64,000 nt of DNA, taken from the NCBI RefSeq assembly GCF_045290345.1, contig NZ_CP155447.1, forward strand, positions 9,486,001-9,550,000. The letters are read 5' to 3'. A program made the translations under genes and the position numbers. Position 1 is the first letter of the stretch; each line of letters begins with the position of its first letter. Positions 1 through 8,112 of this stretch are shown piece by piece. Source of the stretch: Singulisphaera sp045290345. Its GTDB lineage: Bacteria; Planctomycetota; Planctomycetia; Isosphaerales; Isosphaeraceae. The notes under the pieces are model-generated. The model searched no databases, was not told the origin of the DNA, and saw only the letters and a program-made list of their open reading frames with translations.

Positions 1-586
1 GGAAGGCGCGCCCATCACGATCGCACCGGCCGAGAGCAAGGTCTGGGAGGCAAAGGCGGGAGACAAGCTTACGATCCCACTCAAGGTCACCTGGCGGAGT
101 GAGTTCACGGGGGCCTCGATCAAGTTGAGTCCCATGGGAGCCGACTTCAAAGGCGTCAAGGCGATCGACATTCCACTCAAAGCGGCTGGCTCGGAGGTCG
201 TACTCGACCTGGCGGCCCTGCAGACGCCGCCCGGAGAGTATGCACTCGTCCTGTACGGCAGTGCCGTGGCCAAATACCGCTACAATCCGGAGGCCGTGAA
301 ACGGGCCGAGGAAGAGCAGAAGAAGGCCGAACAGGAGGCGATCGCCATCGCGGAGGCCGCCAAGAAACTCGCCGACGAAGCGAAGGCCGCCCCCCCCGAG
401 AAGAAGTCGGAAGCCGAGAATACCGTGAAAGCCGCGGTCGGCAAGCAGAAGTCCGCCGAGGCCGCCAAGGCAGATGCCGCCAAGCGGATGAAGGCCGCGA
501 CCGATGCGGCGGCACCCGTGGACATCGTCGATATCGTGGTGGCGGAACCGATTCGAATTCTTGTCACTCCCAAGGATCAGAAATGA
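1..586 (+). CDS. Secreted/periplasmic protein, C-terminal part (5' end outside window)
   Basis: The reading frame is open from the first bases of the window to the TGA at 584-586, so only about the last 194 residues are visible. The first half looks like a beta-rich domain (alternating hydrophobic strands around KVWEAKAGDKLTIPLKV) of the kind seen at the end of planctomycete pre-peptidase or IPT-like exported proteins. The second half (roughly 300-510) is an Ala/Lys/Glu-rich charged segment predicted to be a coiled coil. The stop overlaps the next start by four bases (ATGA), so the gene is translationally coupled to the cytochrome c/WD40 gene. The function is not recognised. Its position before a cytochrome/WD40 gene and a DUF1501 gene suggests a surface or periplasmic role (inference). 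Confidence 0.75.
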   Translation, partial: EGAPITIAPAESKVWEAKAGDKLTIPLKVTWRSEFTGASIKLSPMGADFKGVKAIDIPLKAAGSEVVLDLAALQTPPGEYALVLYGSAVAKYRYNPEAVKRAEEEQKKAEQEAIAIAEAAKKLADEAKAAPPEKKSEAENTVKAAVGKQKSAEAAKADAAKRMKAATDAAAPVDIVDIVVAEPIRILVTPKDQK

Positions 587-3426
587 GTGCGCCCGTTCGG
601 CAATGCGCCCTCCGCCGATCGTCCGTCGCTGCGATCCTGAGCGCCTGGTGGTGCCTGGTCAACCCGTTGGCGACCGGCGCGGAGATCGACTTTTATCGTG
701 ATATCTATCCGGTCCTGAAGTCCAACTGCATCGCCTGCCACAACAAGACGACGACCAAGGCGGCTCTGAACATGGAGTCGCCGGAGGCGATGCGCAAAGG
801 GGGCGACTCGGGTGAAGGGGTGATCCCTGGCAATGGCGCGGAGAGCCTGATATTCCAGGCCGCGGCACACGACGGGGACATCCAGATGCCGCCCAAGGGA
901 AACAAAAGCGGCGCCTTGAATCTCACGCCCAACGAGCTCGCATTGCTCAAGACGTGGATCGACCAAGGGGCCAAGAGCTCGGTCATGCAGGCGCGACAAG
1001 TGGTCTGGCAGCCGTTGCCGCCAGGCCTCAATCCGATCTACAGCGTGGCGATGACCCGGGACGGCCAGCTCGCCGCCTGCGGTCGGGCGAACCAGATCTT
1101 CGTTTACGACCTGGCGACACGACGGCTCGTCACCCGCCTCGCGGATGAGTCGCTCAACAAGCCAGGGTCCCCTCAAATTACGGGTGCAGCCCATCGGGCC
1201 CTCGTGCAGTCGCTGGCGTTCAGTCCTGACGGCATGAGGCTCGCCTCGGGAAGTTTCCGCGAGGTGAAAATCTGGCGGCGGGAGAACGTGCTCGCTACAA
1301 CGCGAGACGGCGACCCGACGCTTACCGCGGTCGTTTCGGTGCTTTCGGCGGACGGCACGCAGGTCGTGTCTGCCGACAAGCAGGGAACCCTGCACGTGCT
1401 CGATGCCGCCAATGGAAAAACACTGAAAACGATCCCGACAGGGAACCAAGGCAGCATGACGCTGCTGAACCTTTCACCAGACGCAGCGAAGATTGCTACC
1501 TACGGAACCGACGGCGTGCTCAGCCTCTGGAGCCTCGCGGACGGCCAGCGTATCGCCAGCAAGGAGTCCCTCGCCGGCGTACGCACCCTGGCCTGGACGC
1601 GCGATGGGAAAGCGATCGCCACCGGGGGCGAAGACAAGGTCGTGCGCCTCTGGTCGCTGCCTGTCGAGGAGAAGGCGGAGCTTGTCATCTCGAAGGAACT
1701 CAAGGGGGCGACCGGAGCGATTACGGCGATCGAGACCGGTGCCGATCTTCTGATCGCGGCGAGCGCCGAGGGCAAGGTGCGTTTGTGGAACTTGTCCGAA
1801 GCCAATCCAGTCCGTGAGCTCGCGATCGCCGACGTCGTGGCACTCGGGGTGTCGAGTGACGGCAAGCGGCTCGCCGCTGGCCGTGCCGACGGTGTCGTGC
1901 AGGTCTGGGACCTGGCGGCCGGAATGTCCGTCATCGAGTTGAGTGGTGATCTGGAGACCAACACGCAACTGGCCGCTCTGGACTGGGTCGTCGCGGCGGA
2001 AGGGCTCGAGATGTCGTTTCAGAAACAGGAAGCGGCACGCATCGAGGCCCAAAACAAGGCGCTTGAGGGACTGCTGACGAAGGTCAACGAGACCATCGCG
2101 ACGGTCCGGAAGGACCTGGTCGAAAAAGGGAACGCCCTGAAGCAGGCGACCGACGCGGTGGAGTCGGCGAAGAAAGACGTCGCCGCGGTCGCGGACCAGA
2201 TCGCCAAGGCCCCTGAGGGCAAGCCCGATCCCGCGCTTGAGAAGTCACAGAAGGAGGCCCAGGATAAGCTCATGGCCGCCACCCTGGCGGAGAGTGCGGC
2301 GCTGGCGGCCTTGAAAGCACGGGAGATTCATCTCAAGGATGCCGAGGTCGAAGCCCAGAATTACTCGGCGGCCCAATCCCGGAACACGAGTACGGTCGTC
2401 GCGGCCAACGCAGCCTCGGCAAAAGCGAAAGCCGCGCAGGACAAGGCGACAGCGGATGCGGCCGCGACCAGAAAGTCCGCCGCGGCCCGAAAGCTTCAGC
2501 CGCTGGCCGTCTGCTTTTCCGCGGATACAGAGACCGTGGCCGCCGCATTGAGTGACGGATCGCTGCGCGTCTGGGCGGTCGCATCAGGTCTGCCCACCCG
2601 GCACCTGCCAGGCCGCGGGCCGACGCCGTCGGCTTCCCTCGTGACCTGCGCCAATGGCGACTTCTCAGCCGCTACCGCGGAGGGTTCGACCGTACGCGTG
2701 AGCACCGCCTCGCAATGGGTCCTGGAGCGGACGCTCGGCGGCGAGACGGCGGCCTCGCCGTTTGTCGATCGCGTGAACGCCCTGCGGTTCAGCCCTGACG
2801 GCAAGACACTCGCAGCAGGTGGGGGCGAACCGACGCGATCCGGTGATATCAGCCTCTGGGACGTCGCGAGTGGCACGTTGGTCAACGAGTGGAAGGAACG
2901 GCATGGCGACGCGGTGCTCAGTCTCGACTTTTCTCCGGACGGCAAACGGCTCGCCTCCGGAGGCGCGGACAAGATCGCGCGAGTCACCGAGATTGCCAGC
3001 GGCAAGCTCGTCAATGTGCTGGAAGGACACACTCATCATGTTCTGGGGGTATCCTTCCGTGCAGACGGGCGCGTACTGGCCACTGCGGGCGCGGACAGTG
3101 CCGTGGTCGTCTGGGACATGATTTCGGGAGAGCGGAAGAAGAAGATCGAAGGCTGGAGTAAAGAGGTGACATCGCTCCAGTTCATCGGAGCGACCAAGCA
3201 GATCGTCACGTCGGCCGGGGACAACCTGGTCCGCATCGTGGACGATAACGGCGGACAGATCCGAGCCATGGCCAAGCTGCCCGATTTCATGCAATCTGCG
3301 GCCAGCGCAGCCACCGCCGGCCTGATTATCGGCGGTGGCGAAGACAGCATGCTCCGCGTCTGGAACGGGGTAACGGGGCAGGAACTGGCCACATTTGGGG
3401 CTGAGTCGAACACGAAAATGCCGTGA
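583..3426 (+). CDS. Exported c-type cytochrome domain / WD40 repeat / coiled-coil protein
   Basis: 947 aa. A signal-peptide-like N-terminus (hydrophobic stretch about residues 15-32) is followed by a planctomycete cytochrome C domain with one CxxCH heme site (C49-I-A-C52-H53). WD40 repeats run from about residue 140 to 455; repeat cores such as LAFSPDGMRLASGS and LRLWSL-type WD endings are visible. An Ala/Lys/Glu-rich coiled coil occupies about 465-640 and a second WD40 block about 645-947. This gives two propellers separated by a helical rod, with heme at the front. The protein is probably periplasmic or surface-exposed; heme-WD40 fusions are typical of planctomycetes but have no established reaction. 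The start ATG overlaps the upstream stop (ATGA), and the DUF1501 gene follows within 60 bp. Confidence 0.85.
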   Translation: MSAPVRQCALRRSSVAAILSAWWCLVNPLATGAEIDFYRDIYPVLKSNCIACHNKTTTKAALNMESPEAMRKGGDSGEGVIPGNGAESLIFQAAAHDGDIQMPPKGNKSGALNLTPNELALLKTWIDQGAKSSVMQARQVVWQPLPPGLNPIYSVAMTRDGQLAACGRANQIFVYDLATRRLVTRLADESLNKPGSPQITGAAHRALVQSLAFSPDGMRLASGSFREVKIWRRENVLATTRDGDPTLTAVVSVLSADGTQVVSADKQGTLHVLDAANGKTLKTIPTGNQGSMTLLNLSPDAAKIATYGTDGVLSLWSLADGQRIASKESLAGVRTLAWTRDGKAIATGGEDKVVRLWSLPVEEKAELVISKELKGATGAITAIETGADLLIAASAEGKVRLWNLSEANPVRELAIADVVALGVSSDGKRLAAGRADGVVQVWDLAAGMSVIELSGDLETNTQLAALDWVVAAEGLEMSFQKQEAARIEAQNKALEGLLTKVNETIATVRKDLVEKGNALKQATDAVESAKKDVAAVADQIAKAPEGKPDPALEKSQKEAQDKLMAATLAESAALAALKAREIHLKDAEVEAQNYSAAQSRNTSTVVAANAASAKAKAAQDKATADAAATRKSAAARKLQPLAVCFSADTETVAAALSDGSLRVWAVASGLPTRHLPGRGPTPSASLVTCANGDFSAATAEGSTVRVSTASQWVLERTLGGETAASPFVDRVNALRFSPDGKTLAAGGGEPTRSGDISLWDVASGTLVNEWKERHGDAVLSLDFSPDGKRLASGGADKIARVTEIASGKLVNVLEGHTHHVLGVSFRADGRVLATAGADSAVVVWDMISGERKKKIEGWSKEVTSLQFIGATKQIVTSAGDNLVRIVDDNGGQIRAMAKLPDFMQSAASAATAGLIIGGGEDSMLRVWNGVTGQELATFGAESNTKMP

Positions 3427-3484
3427 TCGCCGTCGAACACCGGAGTCCGAGGATTCCCACATACTTTTCACCGGCGCAAATCTC

Positions 3485-4909
3485 ATGTCATCATCAACTT
3501 CCCGGTCTCGATCACCTGTCCCTTGCCCCGGTCCCTTCAGCCGACGCGGCTTCATGCGTCTCGGGCTGACTGGTTTCGCAAGTCTGAGCTGGCCGAACCT
3601 GATGCAGCTACGGGCGGCCAGCCCCCTCCCGTCCAGCCACGAAAAGACGGCCGTGATCATGGTCTGGCTGCCGGGCGGATTATCCCACCTCGACAGCTAC
3701 GACCCCAAGCCCGAGATCGGCAGCGAGTATCGGGGCCCGTTCAAGACGATCGACACCAAGGTGCCCGGCCTGCAGTTCACGGAACTCTTGCCGCGACACG
3801 CACAGATCGCGGACAAGTTCACGATCCTGCGATCGATGAGCCACCGGGGCCCGGGCCACCCGGCCGGTTCCATGCAAATGCTCTCGGGTGATCCCGATGA
3901 GCGTGATAAATCCAAGCCCAAGTTGCCGGACTGGATGTCGGTCGTCAACTATCTGCGCTCGCAGGATCCGCAACGCTCGAATCCGCTGCCGAGGTACGTG
4001 GGAGTAAATCCCCCCTTGGAATACAACGGCCCCGCCTACCTGGGCGATGCGTACTCCCCATTCTCGGTGCAGGACGACCCCAACCGGCCGAACTTCGAGG
4101 TGCCCAACATCGGCCTCGCCAATCCCGCTGAGGCGATCCGGCTGGGCAATCGCGTAGCGCTCCGGCAGAGCATCGACAACCTCGAGCGGAGCTTTGACCG
4201 CGAGGGCGAACTCGGTGCCCTCGACCAGTTCGAAACGCAGGCGATGACCCTCCTGACCAATCCGCAGACGCGAAAAGCGTTCGATTTGAACCAGGAAGAT
4301 CCACGCGTTCGCGACCGTTACGGACGGAATCGATGGGGACAGCAACTCTTACTCGCCCGCCGACTGGCTGAAGCCGGCGCGGAGATCATCACCAGCAGTC
4401 TGAATGGGCCCCTTTGCGGCCGGGTCAGTAACTGGGACGATCACGCGGTGAACCATCACGTTTTCGATGCCATGCGCTTCCGCGCCGAGGCTTACGACCA
4501 GGCGGTCACCGCTCTCATTGAGGACGTCTATGCCCGCGGCCTGGACAAGCGCGTGCTGGTGGTCGTCACCGGCGAGTTCGGCCGCACCCCCAAGATTGAA
4601 TATGACCGCAGCACCGGCGCCGGCAACGCGAGCGCCGCGGCAGGCACCGTGCAACCTGGCCGCGACCACTGGCCCCGCGCATTCTCCAACCTCTGGGCCG
4701 GCGGCGGCATTACCACCGGCCGCGTCATCGGCGCCACCGACAAGCGTGGAGAGGACGTGATCGAGCGCGTCTGTAGCCCCGGCGACTTCCTGGCAACGAT
4801 CTATCACCACCTGGGCATCGACGGCTCGAAAGTCCTCATCAACGACTTCAACGGACGCCCCACCCCCATTGTCGATCAGGGCAAGCCGATCGCCGAGCTC
4901 ATCGCATAA
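3485..4909 (+). CDS. DUF1501 domain-containing protein (Tat-exported, sulfatase-like fold)
   Basis: 474 aa from the ATG at 3485. An upstream in-frame start at 3395 would overlap the previous gene and add an unlikely charged leader. The chosen start places a Tat motif (S19-R-R-G-F-M) about 20 residues in, followed by a hydrophobic stretch. The rest is a full-length DUF1501 protein: VIMVWLPGGLSHLDSYDPKP near the front, SMSHRGPGHPAGSMQMLSG, VVVTGEFGRTPK and RDHWPRAFS towards the end, all typical of this alkaline-phosphatase-like superfamily. DUF1501 proteins usually sit beside PSCyt/DUF1549/DUF1553 or WD40 genes in planctomycetes, as here. The substrate is unknown; a role in degrading extracellular polymers or sulfated material has been suggested for such clusters (inference). 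Confidence 0.93.
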   Translation: MSSSTSRSRSPVPCPGPFSRRGFMRLGLTGFASLSWPNLMQLRAASPLPSSHEKTAVIMVWLPGGLSHLDSYDPKPEIGSEYRGPFKTIDTKVPGLQFTELLPRHAQIADKFTILRSMSHRGPGHPAGSMQMLSGDPDERDKSKPKLPDWMSVVNYLRSQDPQRSNPLPRYVGVNPPLEYNGPAYLGDAYSPFSVQDDPNRPNFEVPNIGLANPAEAIRLGNRVALRQSIDNLERSFDREGELGALDQFETQAMTLLTNPQTRKAFDLNQEDPRVRDRYGRNRWGQQLLLARRLAEAGAEIITSSLNGPLCGRVSNWDDHAVNHHVFDAMRFRAEAYDQAVTALIEDVYARGLDKRVLVVVTGEFGRTPKIEYDRSTGAGNASAAAGTVQPGRDHWPRAFSNLWAGGGITTGRVIGATDKRGEDVIERVCSPGDFLATIYHHLGIDGSKVLINDFNGRPTPIVDQGKPIAELIA

Positions 4910-4920
4910 GTTCAAGTTGT

Positions 4921-5070
4921 GATGACTTGCTTGATTATCCAAGCATTCTCGCTTGTTGACCAGAGAGATTCGGCCAATAGATGGGGAACTGGCCGCGAAG
5001 CTTGGCGGATCGCCCAAGCTTCCGACTTCGCCTCCTTTGGATGCGTGACCACTTCGCCGCGCTACTCTCG
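4921..5070. repeat. Diverged intergenic repeat, copy 1, with hairpin
   Basis: This segment between the DUF1501 and DUF1877 genes resembles 6429-6510 and 6758-6880. The shared core is the 'gcc gaa gct tgg cgg' like stretch followed by 'ccaagcttccg'. It holds a perfect 9-bp hairpin: GAAGCTTGG at 4997-5005 pairs with CCAAGCTTC at 5014-5022 around an 8-base loop. No convincing reading frame is preserved between the copies, so this is either a structured repeat or the relic of a duplicated gene. Confidence 0.45.
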
Positions 5071-5111
5071 TCCAATGGTCCTCACAATACCTGATAGGTG
5101 GGAGGGGTCTC

Positions 5112-5615
5112 TTGGGGAGCCGTGGGGTTCATTTTGCGTTGTCCATAACCGAGGCGGAGCAACTGCGTGCGCTACCAAGTGAGCAGGCTCGGCTCGACTA
5201 CATCATCGAGAACATCGAGGAATCCTACTTCGCCGATCACAAGGAGTACCTCGCCGAGACGGACACAGCCTGGGACGCAATCCACCGCGCGCTTACCGAC
5301 GGAGAGTTGACTTGGGATGGCGGCGAGTATCCGCTCAATCATGTGGTCCTGGCCGGCGAGTTGCTCTACACCGATCCCGATTACATCCTGAGCCTCAAAT
5401 CGCCCGAGCAGGTTCGCGAAATCGCCGCCGCGCTGTCGGGAGTCTCCGAATCGGAATTCCGTCGCCGCTACTTCGCGATCGACTCGGACCGCTACGGATG
5501 CACCGTCGACGAACTCGATTTCGCCTACACTTGGGGATGGTTCCAGAACCTCTGTCGTCTGTATTCCAAGGCGGCAACCGAAGGCCGCTTCGTTCTATTC
5601 ACGGCCGACCAGTAA
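5112..5615 (+). CDS. DUF1877 (YfbM-like) family protein
   Basis: 167 aa, cytosolic. The start is TTG at 5112 preceded by GGAGGGG at 5101-5107, well placed as a ribosome binding site. The N-terminal GVHFALSITEAEQLRAL, a WDAIHRALTDGEL segment, the GGEYPLNHVVLAGELLY core and a C-terminal YTWGWFQNLCRLYSKAA are characteristic of DUF1877/YfbM proteins. Length agrees with the family (about 160 aa). Members are small soluble proteins of unknown function, often in accessory regions next to other small DUF proteins. The gene stands alone with more than 200 bp on both sides. A short stretch after its stop (5616-5665) resembles the stretch after the DUF6869 gene at 6358. Confidence 0.88.
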   Translation: MGSRGVHFALSITEAEQLRALPSEQARLDYIIENIEESYFADHKEYLAETDTAWDAIHRALTDGELTWDGGEYPLNHVVLAGELLYTDPDYILSLKSPEQVREIAAALSGVSESEFRRRYFAIDSDRYGCTVDELDFAYTWGWFQNLCRLYSKAATEGRFVLFTADQ

Positions 5616-5935
5616 CCTTTCACGGCAACGGCCTCTGGCCGCCCCGACGATGTTATCCCGATCAGTCGACGATTGATCCGACAGCGTGGTGACCGGGTGG
5701 CACCGGCGACTCGCCCATCCGGATCGAGGCCGCAATCGACGGCCTCGGTGCACTGGACCCTTTGTCGGGATAACGGAGAAGCTTTTGTTGCCTGTGTCTC
5801 TTCGTCAGCCTTCGAAACTTACAACTCATGCGACGAAGGACGAGAACCGTAGGTGTACGGATTTGACGCTTGCGTTCCAGGACGCGAGAGCACATATTTT
5901 GTTCGTCCGCATAATCACCTATTTTGGAAGGGTGT
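5616..5935. other. Intergenic region with a 10-bp inverted repeat (GTTATCCCGA)
   Basis: There are no credible genes here. GTTATCCCGA at 5652-5661 is matched perfectly in inverted orientation by TCGGGATAAC at 5765-5774, about 100 bp apart. GTTATCCC recurs at about 6395, shortly after the stop of the next gene. Function is unknown. Confidence 0.4.
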
Positions 5936-6358
5936 ATGCCAATCGATGAGCGTTGGCAGCGATTTAGCCCGTCCGATTGGCACGCATTCGCCAGTGCCTG
6001 GCTGGCAGAGTTGCGAAATCCGTCGAAGGAACAAAAATGGGGCGTGGGACACTCGGTTGTGATGATGAACTTCACGGCCGCGCCGGAGCATCAATGGCAA
6101 TTCATCCAGGCGGTGTTAGCCGAAGCGGATTCGGATGATGATCTGGGCCACGTCGCCGCCGGCCCGATGGAACACCTGATGGGTTGGCATGGTGCTGACT
6201 ACATCGAAAAAGTCGAGGAGCGCGCGGCGGCTGATCCGAAGTTCGCCAGGATGCTCGGCGGCGTCTGGAAGTACATGATGAACGACGATGTCTGGGAGCG
6301 TGTCCAGGCATTGAAGGCCCGACATTCCGACTCTTCCAGCGCAGGGAACGACGCCTAA
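5936..6358 (+). CDS. DUF6869-like small protein
   Basis: 140 aa from the ATG at 5936; GGAAGGG at 5926-5932 lies directly upstream with a short 3-base gap, and GTG at 5933 is an in-frame alternative. The pattern AAGPMEHLMGWHGADYIEKV followed by DPKFARMLGGVWKYMMND and WERVQALK fits the DUF6869 family, in which a conserved 'GPLE.LL..HG...I..ie' block precedes an 'LGGVW....d..W.rv' block. The N-terminus is Trp-rich and acidic. These are small soluble proteins of unknown function, often among immunity-like or accessory genes. It has no operon partner and sits in the same orientation as the DUF1877 gene. Confidence 0.75.
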   Translation: MPIDERWQRFSPSDWHAFASAWLAELRNPSKEQKWGVGHSVVMMNFTAAPEHQWQFIQAVLAEADSDDDLGHVAAGPMEHLMGWHGADYIEKVEERAAADPKFARMLGGVWKYMMNDDVWERVQALKARHSDSSSAGNDA

Positions 6359-6428
6359 CCTCACGCTTCAGCGTACTCACGCCGCCTCTGGGACGTTATC
6401 CCTATCCCTCGTTCGGCTCACACCACCG

Positions 6429-6880
6429 GGATTGAGCAGCCAAGCACTTCAATTGGAATCTCTGGGAGATTTCGCAAAAAAATGGAGTCTGGCCGGAAGT
6501 CCTGGCGGATTCCCCTAACTCTCGGCATTACCTGTAGAAGGTGCATTCCCAATTGGCCACCTACCGATGGCTGGAGCGAATGCTCGGGGCTCGGTATCGC
6601 AATCCAACTCAACTTTGTGAATTGGCCAACTCTCGAAATGGGGTGTAGATTTACCATGTGCCGATTTCACGCTCAGCTCCCGGGAATTACATCGGTCGGT
6701 CCGAGAGATGATTAGAGTTCATAGCCAGGCACTCCAACGGGGGCATCTGGGAAATTGAGGGATTGAGTAGCAAGACACTACAATGAGGATCTCTGGGAGA
6801 TCTGGGCGTCAGGCCGAGAGCCTTGGCGGACTCGCCAAGCTTCCGGATTTGCCTCTGTTGGGTACATGGCCGCTTGGCGC
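6429..6880. repeat. Diverged intergenic repeats, copies 2-4
   Basis: Three related segments lie in tandem: 6429-6510, 6719-6760 (partial) and 6758-6880. Two share a near-identical lead (gggattgag(c/t)ag, then ccaagcac/caagacac, then tctctgggagat). The partial copy reads agccaggcactccaac...catctgggaaatt. The last copy has a 7-bp hairpin (CTTGGCG-gact-CGCCAAG) at the same place where the copy at 4997-5022 has a different 9-bp hairpin. No common open frame survives. The whole stretch 6359-6895 holds no gene I can support. Confidence 0.5.
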
Positions 6881-6895
6881 TCTCAATTGTTCCGA

Positions 6896-7114
6896 TTAAT
6901 CACCTGTGAAACAAGAAAAGGGTAGGGTCTCGTAGCGGCGGAACTGCGGTTCGATTTCTTCGAGAAAGTCATCTTCGACTCGGCCGATCCCGACTTGGGT
7001 GAGATCGATGGTCAAGTTCGGCACTGCCTCGGCCGTGTTTGCGGTGACGAGGGGATTTCGTCGTACACCGCCAGCGTACACCATTACGTCATATAGATAT
7101 TTTTCGCAACTCAT
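6896..7114 (-). CDS. Possible small hypothetical protein
   Basis: 72 aa with a protein-like composition (a hydrophobic YLYDVMVYAGG start, then mixed strands and an acidic VEDDFLEEIEPQFRRYE helix). There is no good ribosome binding site upstream of the ATG at 7114 and no recognised family. It runs divergently from the membrane protein at 7282. It may be a real small gene, a fragment of a larger decayed gene, or chance. Confidence 0.3.
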   Translation of the reverse strand: MSCEKYLYDVMVYAGGVRRNPLVTANTAEAVPNLTIDLTQVGIGRVEDDFLEEIEPQFRRYETLPFSCFTGD

Positions 7115-7281
7115 TGCGGCGGACCGCTAAGTTCTAACGTCACGAATTCTTTTTGCGATGGATCGTCCGTGCGAGCCAGGCAACGTGGTGAGCTACCTGG
7201 CTGACTGCTAAGCTCACTTCTTTGACGGCGTGGGGCCGTCAAAGTTTCCCATTGTGCGGCGAAATTAGAGGTTTCTTCAAG

Positions 7282-7956
7282 ATGACCGTCTACACAGGGA
7301 GCGACACGTATGGTCGAGTTAAATCCGTTTCCGGCACACCAATCGTAACGAAATTTTTCATGCTCCAATGCTTGCCTATCTATCCGTTGCAGTCGTTTTA
7401 CTTCGAGAAACAGGGGCCATCCGAATCCAAGGGCATTCCTTTTCTCGCGAGCATCCAAACTTCGGCAATCATCGGTATTCCATTAGCTTCGCTCGATAAG
7501 ACATCGGTAGCCATGGCCTATGTTCGCTCACTGTTTGCAACGCTTGGTCTCGTCGGCTCTCTTGCCTTCATGCCATTAATGATGCACTTAACAGGCGAAC
7601 ATATCGACGAGTTCGGAATCATTGCAACACGGGGGTTGCTCTATTCGCTGGTCATCGGGATCGTTGGAGGGGCGCTGACGTACGCCATTCCCCTGACTCC
7701 TCGCCGCGAGAAAGACATTCGTCGCTACTGCGCGGAACTGCTTGGGATAGCCGCCGATCCGGCATGCCTACCGCCCTATCTGGTCATGATGCTCGTTGAG
7801 TTTGTTAGCAATCAAACCGAGGCTCCAGGGGATCCACGAGAACAACTGGTTCGACAATTGATCAACACACGATTGCAACTCGTCAATGCCACATACGCGG
7901 ATGATCTAGAGGCGAAGACCGACAGGTTGCTCGATGAGTTGAACCTCGCCAAGTGA
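7282..7956 (+). CDS. Membrane protein of unknown function
   Basis: 224 aa from the ATG at 7282 with AGAGG at 7267-7271 upstream; a TTG at 7222 in frame has weaker support. The N-terminus (MTVYTGSDTYGRVKSVSGTP) leads into a FFMLQCLPIYPLQSFYF segment. Two or three clear membrane segments follow: about residues 75-95 (VRSLFATLGLVGSLAFMPLM) and 112-135 (GLLYSLVIGIVGGALTYAI). The last 85 residues are soluble and helical (REQLVRQLINTRLQLVNATY). No family is recognised. Similar small membrane proteins with 'GTPIVTKFF' cores occur in planctomycetes as I recall, without a known role. Lower GC than neighbours suggests accessory origin (impression, not measured). Confidence 0.7.
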   Translation: MTVYTGSDTYGRVKSVSGTPIVTKFFMLQCLPIYPLQSFYFEKQGPSESKGIPFLASIQTSAIIGIPLASLDKTSVAMAYVRSLFATLGLVGSLAFMPLMMHLTGEHIDEFGIIATRGLLYSLVIGIVGGALTYAIPLTPRREKDIRRYCAELLGIAADPACLPPYLVMMLVEFVSNQTEAPGDPREQLVRQLINTRLQLVNATYADDLEAKTDRLLDELNLAK

Positions 7957-8112
7957 CTTATACACTCGTCGGCACGCTTGAAGTGCGATACCCGACCTCG
8001 CACTTCATCGCCACCTGGGCCATTGTGAACGACTCGGGGATAGGCGATCGGCTGGAAAACGCCGGCCCGATTTCACAGGCGCCCAACGCCAAATCAAACC
8101 ATGTACATGCTA

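Noticed and set aside
3395..3484. Earlier start for the DUF1501 protein
   Set aside because: It would overlap the upstream gene and put 30 charged residues before the Tat motif; the ATG at 3485 fits exported DUF1501 proteins.
5616..6410. Integron cassette array with attC sites
   Set aside because: GCCTAAC after the DUF6869 gene fits one attC half-site, but no matching GTTRRRY partner at the right distance and no integrase gene were found.
7111..7458. Minus-strand frame (115 aa) over the start of the membrane protein gene
   Set aside because: Overlaps the better-supported plus-strand gene and has no site or family resemblance.
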